From contig OZ244805.1 in NCBI GenBank assembly GCA_965220095.1, forward strand, positions 2,108,001-2,172,000: a DNA stretch of 64,000 bases, given 5' to 3'. Shown piece by piece: positions 44,981 to 53,345 of this stretch (positions are counted from its first letter, which is position 1; every line of letters begins with the position of its first letter). The translations under genes were made by a program, and so were the position numbers. The notes under the pieces are model-generated. The model was not told the origin of the DNA. It made no database searches and saw only the letters and a list, made by a program, of their open reading frames with translations. The DNA comes from Bin87 sp965220095. GTDB lineage: Bacteria > Chloroflexota > Dehalococcoidia > Lucifugimonadales > UBA3495.

Positions 44981-45316
44981 ATGGCATCAATTACGTTCAA
45001 CTGCACGATCCAGGAAGGGATAATACCCCACGGTTGGCGCCCGGCCCTGGCGTCGGGGTTGGCCCGTGTCTGCACTTCCATTCTGGGCGGCGCGCCGGAC
45101 GATGTATCGGTTAACTTTATCGAGATTCCCCACGGCTACGGCTTTCGTGGCGGCGAATTGTCTACCACGTCGGCCGTAAGAGGCGAGATCCCACCCGGTT
45201 GTGAGCAAGCAACCCGAGTGCAGTTGATGCAGGAAATTCAGGATATGTGGATGGAGCTGACCGGCTGTACAACTAACGAACTGGTCGTTTCGGCCCGAGA
45301 CCGTAGGGAAACTTAA
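44981..45316 (+). CDS. Tautomerase-superfamily-like protein
   Basis: A 111-residue protein with a beta-alpha-beta layout like 4-oxalocrotonate tautomerase/cis-CaaD proteins: DDVSVNFIEIPHGYGFRGGE after a helix (RPALASGLARVCTSILG), then QLMQEIQDMWMELTG. It resembles the interrupted gene that follows. After Met the next residue is Ala rather than the catalytic Pro1 of tautomerases, so activity is doubtful. Confidence 0.6.
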   Translation: MASITFNCTIQEGIIPHGWRPALASGLARVCTSILGGAPDDVSVNFIEIPHGYGFRGGELSTTSAVRGEIPPGCEQATRVQLMQEIQDMWMELTGCTTNELVVSARDRRET

Positions 45317-45317
45317 T

Positions 45318-45353
45318 CCCCTCTCCCTTGATGGGAGAGGGCTAGGGTGAGGG
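45318..45353. repeat. Dispersed hairpin repeat (CCCTCTCCC family)
   Basis: CCCTCTCCC, TTGAT loop, GGGAGAGGG, then CTAGGGTGAGGG. The same motif is inside the 108-bp inverted-repeat unit at 17466-17573. It lies directly after the tautomerase-like gene and could act as its terminator hairpin, though no T run follows. Confidence 0.6.
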
Positions 45354-45846
45354 TGAATCCTCGCCAACTCCACCAACCCACCAGGAGAACAATCATGCCG
45401 CACTACCGCTGTATCGTCCCCCAGCTGGACTTTACGCAAAATTTAGAAAAAGTATAAAGGCAGGGTAAGCTGGCCTGACCCAAATCTCACTAAAGGTCCA
45501 GCCATGCTCACCCTGCCCGATGCAATTGTAGCCGTTGTCGGTCCCTTCGCAACGCTGTTTACCAACCCGACCTGGCGGAAAGCCCAGGTGCTGCTGATCG
45601 GCGCGATCCTGACCCCGGGTCAGCGCACCGTGGCGGCGGCACTGCGCGTCATGGGCCGCAGCGACCAGCGCGACTACGCCCGCTACCATGAGGTGCTCAA
45701 TCGGGCGGTGTGGTCGTCCCGTGAGGCGGCCCGCATCCTGCTGGTGCTGCTGCTCCAGCACCTGGACCGCGGCGACGGCCCGTTGATCTTCGGCATCGAC
45801 GAAACCCTGGAACGGCGTCGCGGCGCCAAGCTGGACTTTCCGCATT

Positions 45847-46614
45847 TCAAGCGGCGTAAGCCAGGGAATCGACAAGTCGGTGGTACAGAGCGACTGGGAG
45901 TTCCTGCGTATCGGGGTCGACGGCCGACGTTGAAAAACCCTCCGAGGCCAGCCACAGGTGGCGTCGCACCAGGGCAATGGCGTCCACGAAGGTCGGCAAC
46001 GGCTTGTCGTACCAGGCCGCTCGGCGCTGGGTCATGGGGCGCTGTTTTTGCAACCCGTGGGCGGCCAGGGTGGTCCAGGAGAAGATTCCCAGCAGGACGG
46101 GCGTGGTGCGGGCGATGGCCAGGTCGGACCACTGGCGTTGGGTTTCCAGGCCCAGGTGGGTCCGCACCTCCTGAAAGGTAACTTCCAGTTGCCAGCGCAG
46201 GACAAACCATTCCAGGATCTGGGTCGGGTCCGCGGCGGGGTCGGTGCACAGCAAGGCCTGGGTGGCGAAGGAGCCCTGGGGATCTCGGATCAGCACCCAG
46301 CGGATGCGGACTGGAGACTTGCCGGAGCGGTACCAGACCGCCGTTTGCGACGTGAGTTCCACGGTGCGGGTGGCGCCGTCATAGCAGGCCACGGCCACGC
46401 TGGCCCAAGTTGCCTGGGGCTGGTCGAGGATCGTTTTCAGCGCGGGTCGCCGCGCGCCTTTCAGCGGCGGGCGGCCGTTCTGACCCGGCTGACGGGCTGG
46501 CGCGGGCGCATAGAGAGCGGCGTCCAGCCGTAGTCTGGCAATGAGGGTAACGGGTTCACGGAGGGATTGGCAGCAGTGGAGCAGGTCCAGCACGGCGTAG
46601 CTGTTGTCGCCCAC
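45847..46614 (-). CDS. Transposase, C-terminal part (copy B)
   Basis: 255 residues from VGDNSYAVLDLLHCC (second Asp) through WFVLRWQLEVTFQEVRTH (catalytic Glu region) to the end near the right terminal repeat. The apparent GTG start is internal to the ancestral protein and has no ribosome-binding site, so this half is probably made by frameshifting or not at all. Confidence 0.7.
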   Translation of the reverse strand: MGDNSYAVLDLLHCCQSLREPVTLIARLRLDAALYAPAPARQPGQNGRPPLKGARRPALKTILDQPQATWASVAVACYDGATRTVELTSQTAVWYRSGKSPVRIRWVLIRDPQGSFATQALLCTDPAADPTQILEWFVLRWQLEVTFQEVRTHLGLETQRQWSDLAIARTTPVLLGIFSWTTLAAHGLQKQRPMTQRRAAWYDKPLPTFVDAIALVRRHLWLASEGFSTSAVDPDTQELPVALYHRLVDSLAYAA

Positions 46615-46657
46615 CAGCGCCAGTGGACGTTGGGGCAGCCAGCGTGGTTCGGCAGGC

Positions 46658-47230
46658 TCACCATGAGCGGGGTTGCAGGATCATCTGTCGCGCCCAGTCG
46701 GTGAGCTTCTTGTGCCGACGGCCCTGCTGTTGGTAGTACCGGGTCGATGGCGCCAGCACGGTGAGCGCCGGCAAGGCCCAATGGCGTCCGGCCCAGGGCA
46801 CGTGGCCCAGCCACATCAGGGAGATCCAGCGCAGGCCGCTGGCCTTGACCAGTTGGCTCCGGCTGGAACGCACCGCGTCGCGGTAGATGCCCCGACCTTT
46901 GATCTTGGCGCCGCGACGCCGTTCCAGGGTTTCGTCGATGCCGAAGACCAAGGGGCCATCCCCACCATCAAGGTGCTGGAGCAGCAACACCAAGAGGATG
47001 CGCGCCGCTGCACGGGGCGACCACACCGCCCGGTTGAGCACCTCATGGTAGCGGGCGTAATCGCGGTGATCGCTGCGGCCCATGACCCGCAGGGCCGCGG
47101 CGACGGTGCGCTGACCCGGGGTCAGGATCGCGCCCACCAGCAGTACCTGGGCTTTCCGCCAGGTCGGGTTGGTAAACAGCGTTGCGAAGGGAATGAGTAT
47201 GGATACAATGGCATTGGGCAGGGTAAGCAT
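46658..47230 (-). CDS. Transposase, N-terminal part (copy B)
   Basis: A 190-residue N-terminal part of the DDE transposase, ending at a TGA just after ILQPRSW. It contains FGIDETLERRRGAK with the first catalytic Asp. The C-terminal part is encoded in the +1 frame by the next gene. Relative to copy A a 22-bp stretch has been added immediately before TGG CTG CCC, which causes the split. The site CAA CCC CGC at the end could allow a +1 slip on CCC-C and so a full-length protein. Confidence 0.75.
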   Translation of the reverse strand: MLTLPNAIVSILIPFATLFTNPTWRKAQVLLVGAILTPGQRTVAAALRVMGRSDHRDYARYHEVLNRAVWSPRAAARILLVLLLQHLDGGDGPLVFGIDETLERRRGAKIKGRGIYRDAVRSSRSQLVKASGLRWISLMWLGHVPWAGRHWALPALTVLAPSTRYYQQQGRRHKKLTDWARQMILQPRSW

Positions 47231-47892
47231 AGCTGGGCCTTTAGTGAGATTTTGGTCAGGCCAGCTTACCCTGTCTTTATACTTTTTCTAAATTATGCGT
47301 AAAGCCTAGCCAAGATCAAAGGTCGGGGCATCTACCGCGATGCGGTGCGTTCCAGCCGCCAGCAACTGGTCAAGGCCAGCGGCCTGCGCTGGATCTCTCT
47401 GATGTGGCTGGGCCACGTGCCCTGGGCCGGACGCCATTGGGCCTTGCCGGCGCTCACCGTGCTGGCGCCCTCGACGCGGTACTACCAGCAGCAGGGACGC
47501 CGACACAAGAAACTCACCGACTGGGCGCGGCAGATGGTCATGCAACTGAGGCGCTGGCTGCCCCAACGTCCACTGGCGCTGGTGGGCGACAACAGCTACG
47601 CCGTGCTGGACCTGCTCCACTGCTGCCAATCCCTCCGTGAACCCGTTACCCTCATTGCCAGACTACGGCTGGACGCCGCTCTCTATGCGCCAGCACCGGC
47701 CCGTCAACCGGGTCAGAACGGCCGCCCGCCGCTGAAAGGCCCGCGGCGACCCTCGCTGAAGGCCCTCCTCGACCAGCCCCAGGCAACTTGGGCCAGCGTG
47801 GCCGTGGCCTGGTCTAGGCTTTACGCATAATTTAGAAAAAGTATAAAGACCGGGTAAGCTGGCCTGACCCAAATCTCACTAAAGGCCCAGCT

Positions 47893-48465
47893 ATGCTTAC
47901 CCTGCCCAATGCCATTGTATCCATACTCATTCCCTTCGCAACGCTGTTTACCAACCCGACCTGGCGGAAAGCCCAGGTACTGCTGGTGGGCGCGATCCTG
48001 ACCCCGGGTCAGCGCACCGTCGCCGCGGCCCTGCGGATCATGGGCCGCAGCGATCACCGCGATTACGCCCGCTACCATGAGGTGCTCAACCGGGCGGTGT
48101 GGTCGCCCCGTGCAGCGGCGCGCATCCTCTTGGTGTTGCTGCTCCAGCACCTTGATGGTGGGGATGGCCCCTTGGTCTTCGGCATCGACGAAACCCTGGA
48201 ACGGCGTCGCGGCGCCAAGATCAAAGGTCGGGGCATCTACCGCGACGCGGTGCGTTCCAGCCGGAGCCAACTGGTCAAGGCCAGCGGCCTGCGCTGGATC
48301 TCCCTGATGTGGCTGGGCCACGTGCCTTGGGCCGGACGCCATTGGGCCCTGCCGGCGCTCACCGTGCTGGCGCCCTCGACCCGGTACTACCAACAGCAGG
48401 GACGTCGGCACAAGAAGCTCACCGACTGGGCGCGACAGATGATCCTGCAACCCCGCTCATGGTGA
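47893..48465 (+). CDS. Transposase, N-terminal part (copy C)
   Basis: 190 residues with the same end as copy B: CAA (48448) CCC CGC TCA TGG TGA. A +1 step at CCC-C leads into GCT CAT GGT GAG and then into the frame of the downstream half, adding about seven residues compared with copy A. Confidence 0.75.
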   Translation: MLTLPNAIVSILIPFATLFTNPTWRKAQVLLVGAILTPGQRTVAAALRIMGRSDHRDYARYHEVLNRAVWSPRAAARILLVLLLQHLDGGDGPLVFGIDETLERRRGAKIKGRGIYRDAVRSSRSQLVKASGLRWISLMWLGHVPWAGRHWALPALTVLAPSTRYYQQQGRRHKKLTDWARQMILQPRSW

Positions 48466-48508
48466 GCCTGCCGAACCACGCTGGCTGCCCCAACGTCCAC
48501 TGGCGCTG

Positions 48509-49276
48509 GTGGGCGACAACAGCTACGCCGTGCTGGACCTGCTCCACTGCTGCCAATCCCTCCGTGAACCCGTTACCCTCATTGCCAGACTACGGCTGGA
48601 CGCCGCTCTCTATGCGCCCGCGCCAGCCCGTCAGCCGGGTCAGAACGGCCGCCCGCCGCTGAAAGGCGCGCGGCGACCCGCGCTGAAAACGATCCTCGAC
48701 CAGCCCCAGGCAACTTGGGCCAGCGTGGCCGTGGCCTGCTATGACGGCGCCACCCGCACCGTGGAACTCACGTCGCAAACGGCGGTCTGGTACCGCTCCG
48801 GCAAGTCTCCAGTCCGCATCCGCTGGGTGCTGATCCGAGATCCCCAGGGCTCCTTCGCCACCCAGGCCTTGCTGTGCACCGACCCCGCCGCGGACCCGAC
48901 CCAGATCCTGGAATGGTTTGTCCTGCGCTGGCAACTGGAAGTTACCTTTCAGGAGGTGCGGACCCACCTGGGCGTGGAAACCCAACGCCAGTGGTCCGAC
49001 CTGGCCATCGCCCGCACCACGCCCGTCCTGCTGGGAATCTTCTCCTGGACCACCCTGGCCGCCCACGGGTTGCAAAAACAGCGCCCCATGACCCAGCGCC
49101 GAGCGGCCTGGTACGACAAGCCGTTGCCGACCTTCGTGGACGCCATTGCCCTGGTGCGACGCCACCTGTGGCTGGCCTCGGAGGGTTTTTCAACGTCGGC
49201 CGTCGACCCCGATACGCAGGAACTCCCAGTCGCTCTGTACCACCGACTTGTCGATTCCCTGGCTTACGCCGCTTGA
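48509..49276 (+). CDS. Transposase, C-terminal part (copy C)
   Basis: 255 residues carrying the second Asp and the Glu-containing YREK-like region. The stop lies 16 nt before the element's right end. It is in the +1 frame relative to the N-terminal part. Confidence 0.7.
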   Translation: MGDNSYAVLDLLHCCQSLREPVTLIARLRLDAALYAPAPARQPGQNGRPPLKGARRPALKTILDQPQATWASVAVACYDGATRTVELTSQTAVWYRSGKSPVRIRWVLIRDPQGSFATQALLCTDPAADPTQILEWFVLRWQLEVTFQEVRTHLGVETQRQWSDLAIARTTPVLLGIFSWTTLAAHGLQKQRPMTQRRAAWYDKPLPTFVDAIALVRRHLWLASEGFSTSAVDPDTQELPVALYHRLVDSLAYAA

Positions 49277-50273
49277 AATGCGGAAAGTCCAGCTGGTATG
49301 ACGGCACCACCCGCACGGTGGAACTCACGTCGCAAGCGGCGGTCTGGTACCGCTCCGGCAAGCCTCCAGTCCTCATCCGCTGGGTGCTGATCCGCGATCC
49401 CCAGGGCGCCTTCGCCACCCAGGCCTTGCTGTGTACCGACCCATCGGCGGACCCGACCCAGATCCTGGAATGGTTTGTCCTGCGCTGGCAACTGGAGGTC
49501 ACCTTTCAGGAGGTGCGTACCCACCTAGGCGTGGAAACCCAGCGCCAGTGGTCAGATCTGGCCATCGCCCGCACCACGCCTGTCCTGCTGGGTCTCTTCT
49601 CCTGGACCACCCTGGCCGCTCACGCGTTGCAAAAACGACACCCCATGACCCAGCGTACGGCCGCTTGGTACGACAAACCGTCGCCGACCTTCGTGGACGC
49701 CATCGCCCTGGTCAGACGCCACCTGTGGCTGGCGTCGGAGGGTTTTTCAACGTCGGCCACCGACCCCGACATTCAGGAACTCCCGGTCGCCCTGTACCAC
49801 CGACTTGTAGATTCGCTTGCTTACGCCGCTTGAAATGCGGAAAGTCCAGCCAAGGACACCGTTTCCTTCGAACAGCGCCAAAATATCGCCCGCGCCTTCA
49901 CCGACATTCACTGTGGGTCCACTGGCGCGCCCCGCAGCTTCGTGTCGGTTACCTTCATCGAGACGCCGGCCGGTGAGAAACCCGAATTTGGCACGACCTA
50001 CTACCTGGACGGCGCCAACCGCGCCGGGCGTCCGGAAGAAGTGAAGCAACGGCTGCTGGCCGACCTGACCAACGCCTTCTGCGAGATAGCCAATGTCTCG
50101 CCGCAGCAGATTGACGGACGCATCACCGAGAACCCGGCATCCTGGACGATGGAGGGCGGCTTCGTCCTGCCCGAACCGGGCCAGGAGGGCGCGGAGTGGT
50201 ACGCCGCCGCTGCCGCTGACTAACCCTATCCCTTTTACCGTGGCAACGTCCTGCCCGTTTGAGCGGCAACGGG

Positions 50274-50719
50274 TTAGTTCCAAGATGAATGGGGCGCAAA
50301 CAGCACGCCAACGGCTTCCTTTTGGGGGATTTTCAGTTCCAGCTCATCGTCGTCATTCATGCACCACAGGCCGCTGCCTTCTGACCGTTGGCTGTGGGCC
50401 AGGCACACCTGGCCCTGATACACGCCCATCCCATGAGCATTGGGCAAATCAGGGGTGGTAGGGACAAAGGTTTCAATACCGGTCGTCGGGTCGAGGTGGG
50501 TAACTCCGCTCTGGTAACCGGCCTCTCGCAATCTCGTGAAACGTACCTTATGGAAGATGTATATGGTCCCCTCAACTGTCCGCGTCGCCCAGGCGGGAAA
50601 GGGGTGGTCCAGGTTGAAGCTATCCACGATTTGCAGAGTCTGGGGGTCCATCACGTAAACGTCGGTGCGTGGCGGTCGTTCTTCCAGATGACTCAGCGCG
50701 TTGAAGAGCCAGGCCTTGC
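50274..50719 (-). pseudogene. Beta-propeller protein gene, 5' end removed by IS copy D
   Basis: From the IS boundary the minus strand reads GKAWLFNALSHLEERPPRTD then VYVMDPQTLQIVDSFNLDHP and continues to a stop at 50274. The repeats (ATRTVEGTIYIFHKVRF; GVTHLDPTTGIETFVPT; AHGMGVYQGQVCLAHSQR) resemble YncE/quinoprotein-like propeller blades. The start and earlier blades are missing and are not found on the other side of the IS. The remnant cannot fold as a closed propeller. Confidence 0.65.
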
Positions 50720-50798
50720 CTAGGCTTTACGCATAATTTAGAAAAAGTATAAAGACAGGGTAAGCTGGCCTGACCAAAATCTCACTAAAGGCCCAGCT

Positions 50799-51371
50799 AT
50801 GCTTACCCTGCCCAATGCCATTGTATCCATACTCATTCCCTTCGCAACGCTGTTCACCAACCCGACCTGGCGGAAAGCCCAGGTACTGCTGGTGGGCGCG
50901 ATCCTGACCCCGGGTCAGCGCACCGTCGCCGCGGCCCTGCGGGTCATGGGCCGCAGCGATCACCGCGATTACGCCCGCTACCATGAGGTGCTCAACCGGG
51001 CGGTGTGGTCGCCCCGTGCAGCGGCGCGCATCCTCTTGGTGTTGCTGCTCCAGCACCTTGATGGTGGGGATGGCCCCTTGGTCTTCGGCATCGACGAAAC
51101 CCTGGAACGGCGTCGCGGCGCCAAGATCAAAGGTCGGGGCATCTACCGCGACGCGGTGCGTTCCAGCCGGAGCCAACTGGTCAAGGCCAGCGGCCTGCGC
51201 TGGATCTCCCTGATGTGGCTGGGCCACGTGCCCTGGGCCGGACGCCATTGGGCCTTGCCGGCGCTCACCGTGCTGGCGCCCTCGACCCGGTACTACCAAC
51301 AGCAGGGACGTCGGCACAAGAAGCTCACCGACTGGGCGCGACAGATGATCCTGCAACCCCGCTCATGGTGA
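50799..51371 (+). CDS. Transposase, N-terminal part (copy D)
   Basis: 190 residues, essentially the same as in copies B and C, including the terminal QPRSW and TGA. That three copies with target sites of their own share the split argues that the split form can move, by frameshifting or with help in trans. Confidence 0.75.
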   Translation: MLTLPNAIVSILIPFATLFTNPTWRKAQVLLVGAILTPGQRTVAAALRVMGRSDHRDYARYHEVLNRAVWSPRAAARILLVLLLQHLDGGDGPLVFGIDETLERRRGAKIKGRGIYRDAVRSSRSQLVKASGLRWISLMWLGHVPWAGRHWALPALTVLAPSTRYYQQQGRRHKKLTDWARQMILQPRSW

Positions 51372-51414
51372 GCCTGCCGAACCACGCTGGCTGCCCCAAC
51401 GTCCACTGGCGCTG

Positions 51415-52182
51415 GTGGGCGACAACAGCTACGCCGTGCTGGACCTGCTTCACTGCTGCCAATCCCTCCGTGAACCCGTTACCCTCATTGCCAGACTACG
51501 GCTGGACGCCGCTCTCTATGCGCCCGCGCCAGCCCGTCAGCCGGGTCAGAACGGCCGCCCGCCGCTGAAAGGCGCGCGGCGACCCGCGCTGAAAACGATC
51601 CTCGACCAGCCCCAGGCAACTTGGGCCAGCGTGGCCGTGGCCTGGTATGACGGCGCCACCCGCACGGTGGAACTCACGTCGCAAACGGCGGTCTGGTACC
51701 GCTCCGGCAAGTCTCCAGTCCGCATCCGCTGGGTGCTGATCCGAGATCCCCAGGGCTCCTTCGCCACCCAGGCCTTGCTGTGCACCGACCCCGCCGCGGA
51801 CCCGACCCAGATCCTGGAATGGTTTGTCCTGCGCTGGCAACTGGAAGTTACCTTTCAGGAGGTGCGGACCCACCTGGGCGTGGAAACCCAACGCCAGTGG
51901 TCCGACCTGGCCATCGCCCGCACCACGCCCGTCCTGCTGGGAATCTTCTCCTGGACCACCCTGGCCGCCCACGGGTTGCAAAAACAGCGCCCCATGACCC
52001 AGCGCCGAGCGGCCTGGTACGACAAGCCGTTGCCGACCTTCGTGGACGCCATTGCCCTGGTGCGACGCCACCTGTGGCTGGCCTCGGAGGGTTTTTCAAC
52101 GTCGGCCGTCGACCCCGATACGCAGGAACTCCCAGTCGCTCTGTACCACCGACTTGTCGATTCCCTGGCTTACGCCGCTTGA
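51415..52182 (+). CDS. Transposase, C-terminal part (copy D)
   Basis: 255 residues equal to those of copy C apart from scattered changes (for example AVAWYD in place of AVACYD). Contains the second Asp and the catalytic Glu region. Confidence 0.7.
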   Translation: MGDNSYAVLDLLHCCQSLREPVTLIARLRLDAALYAPAPARQPGQNGRPPLKGARRPALKTILDQPQATWASVAVAWYDGATRTVELTSQTAVWYRSGKSPVRIRWVLIRDPQGSFATQALLCTDPAADPTQILEWFVLRWQLEVTFQEVRTHLGVETQRQWSDLAIARTTPVLLGIFSWTTLAAHGLQKQRPMTQRRAAWYDKPLPTFVDAIALVRRHLWLASEGFSTSAVDPDTQELPVALYHRLVDSLAYAA

Positions 52183-52198
52183 AATGCGGAAAGTCCAG

Positions 52199-53134
52199 CA
52201 TCGGGGTAGCGGGTGCGCTGGTCGTGGATGTCCCGCAGCAGGTGGGCCCAGCACCGCTGCTTGGGGCCATCATAATGGTGGTAGCGTAGCAATCACTGAC
52301 CAATACTCCGTAGAAAGCATCGCTCAGCGCCTCCTCCACGACTGTTTTGCCCCGACCCCGCCGCAGGAAGTAGCGTTCGCAGGAAGTAGCGTTCGGTGGG
52401 GGTGCTGAAAGTCCACACGTAGCCGTTGGCCCCATGCTGACGCCAGCCGGTTTCGTCGGCGTGAACCACCGGGCTGGCGCGGATGCGGTCCAGGATCGCG
52501 GCCACTGCCGGTTGGGCCCGCTGCGCCGTGCGATGGATGGCGCTCACGATGGCTCCCACGCTGAGGCGCAACTGATGCACGGTGTCCAGATACCACTGGA
52601 CGCGGCGGATGGGCAGCCGCCCCTCTTCCCGCAGCGTGGCGATCAGGCTGAGCACATTGACGCCGCGGCGCTGCTGGCCCAGGACCACGCCGTCCAGTTC
52701 CGCCGGAAGTGTGCAGCGCCGTCGGCACGCCGGGCAAGTCCGAGCAATGTAGACGTGCTCGGTGACTTGCACCGGAACCACCGGCAGGTGATTGGTCAAG
52801 AGTTCGAGACTTCCCGAGTGCGCTGGATCCAGCCGCCGGACCGGTGGGCGCCGCAATCGGGGCAGTTCTCCACCACGTGCTCCACCCGGTGGGTGGGCGT
52901 CAGGCGCGGGCGGGCGAAGCCGTGGCGTCGCTGCTTGCGGGGCCCCGGCTGCGCTGGGGGCTTCCGGCCCGATTTCGCCTTGAGGCCGGGCATTCGGAGC
53001 GGGCCGCCCGGTTTCGCCCGGCCTTCCAGCTCGGCAATCCGCCGCTGCAACCGCTCGATCACCGCCTGTAACTCGGCGATGCTGGCAATCAGCACAGCGC
53101 GGTCGACGGTGGTCAGGTCCACTTCAGTATCCAT
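52199..53134 (-). pseudogene. IS66-family transposase remnant
   Basis: Starts MDTEVDLTTVDRAVLIASIA with the coiled coil and basic region of IS66 TnpC, and CPDCGAHRSGG/CPACRRRC zinc knuckles. It then shifts frame near 52800 into VVLGQQRRGVNVLSLIATL, VVHADETGWRQHGANGYVW (the conserved ADETGW Asp). A 16-bp tandem duplication (52364-52379 and 52380-52395) causes a further shift, after which VEEALSDAFYGVLVSDCYA and YHHYDGPKQRCWAHLLRDIH can be read before the gene is cut by IS copy D. At least three lesions make it dead. Confidence 0.82.
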
Positions 53135-53238
53135 GCCCTGTATATGACGTAACCACCGCCACCCGTGCCAGCGTTCGGCAACCCGCCTTCGGCCAATTCA
53201 CTTCACCAAGTCTGAACTGTTACACCGACACTCACGGT

Positions 53239-53267
53239 TTGACATGTGCCCGGTGTGGCTATACACT
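53239..53267 (+). promoter_or_regulatory. Putative sigma-70-type promoter of the TRAP substrate-binding gene
   Basis: TTGACA (53239-53244), 17-nt spacer, TACACT (53262-53267), about 80 nt before the start codon at 53346. TATACA overlapping the latter is an alternative -10. Confidence 0.45.
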
Positions 53268-53345
53268 CCCGAACGCTCACGTATGCTGCACAACAAAAGT
53301 TCTGATGGCCCAACAGTCATCTTTTCGTTAGCAAGAGGTTTAATT

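Larger units (their letters stand above)
45831..47309 (-). mobile_element. IS copy B, inserted in copy A in reverse orientation
   Basis: 1479 bp bounded by CTGGACTTTCCGCA (45831) and the complement of CTAGGCTTTACGCA (ending 47309). A perfect 5-bp target duplication CCAAG flanks it (45826-45830 and 47310-47314). Transposase reading frame starts 79 nt inside the left end, as in C and D. Confidence 0.92.
47814..49292 (+). mobile_element. IS copy C, inserted in copy A in direct orientation
   Basis: 1479 bp from CTAGGCTTTACGCA to TGCGGAAAGTCCAG. The 5-bp target duplication is CTGGT (47809-47813 and 49293-49297). The insertion interrupts copy A's transposase after SVAVAW. Sequence is nearly the same as B and D. 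Confidence 0.92.
45504..49833 (+). pseudogene. Transposase of IS copy A, in three pieces
   Basis: Pieces 45504-45830, 47315-47813 and 49298-49833 join in frame to 454 codons. The protein has FGIDETLERRRGAK (first Asp), LALVGDNSYAVLDLL (second Asp) and WFVLRWQLEVTFQEVRTHLG, an IS4-like Y-R-E-K-type region with the Glu. Apart from the two insertions no defect is seen. The same coordinates also span the two inserted elements, annotated separately. Confidence 0.82.
45425..49849 (+). mobile_element. IS copy A (IS4-like DDE element), interrupted by copies B and C
   Basis: Terminal inverted repeats are CTGGACTTTACGCA (45425) and TGCGGAAAGTCCAG (ending 49849). Flanks CCCAG and CCAAG look like a 5-bp target duplication with one change. 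Removing B and C with one duplicate each leaves 1457 bp. This copy lacks the 22-bp segment that splits the transposase in B, C and D, so it represents the ancestral form. Confidence 0.85.
45395..50223 (+). pseudogene. Tautomerase family gene split by a nested IS complex
   Basis: The 5' part (45395-45424) encodes MPHYRCIVP with the catalytic Pro1 of the tautomerase superfamily. The 3' part (49850-50223) continues KDTVSFEQRQNIARAFTDIH and FVSVTFIETPAGEKPEFGTT to a stop. Joining 45419 to 49850, that is removing the IS and one target duplicate, restores the frame exactly and gives a 132-residue protein. The likely original product is a cis-CaaD/4-OT-like tautomerase. The 45395-45424 stub can still be translated but stops inside the IS. 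Confidence 0.85.
50720..52198 (+). mobile_element. IS copy D (stand-alone)
   Basis: 1479 bp with the same terminal repeats as B and C. Its flanks are CTTGC on the left and CATCG on the right, so there is no target duplication. The left neighbour is a truncated propeller gene, the right a truncated IS66 transposase, consistent with recombination between IS copies and loss of DNA. Confidence 0.9.

Noticed and set aside
45395..45424. A target duplication of IS copy A as perfect
   Set aside because: Flanks are CCCAG and CCAAG; they differ at one position, so I report it as a changed duplicate rather than exact.
48874..49833. A 319-codon frame spanning the end of IS copy C and the last piece of copy A
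   Set aside because: It is a chimera of an out-of-frame reading of C and the real third piece of A's transposase, created by the insertion.
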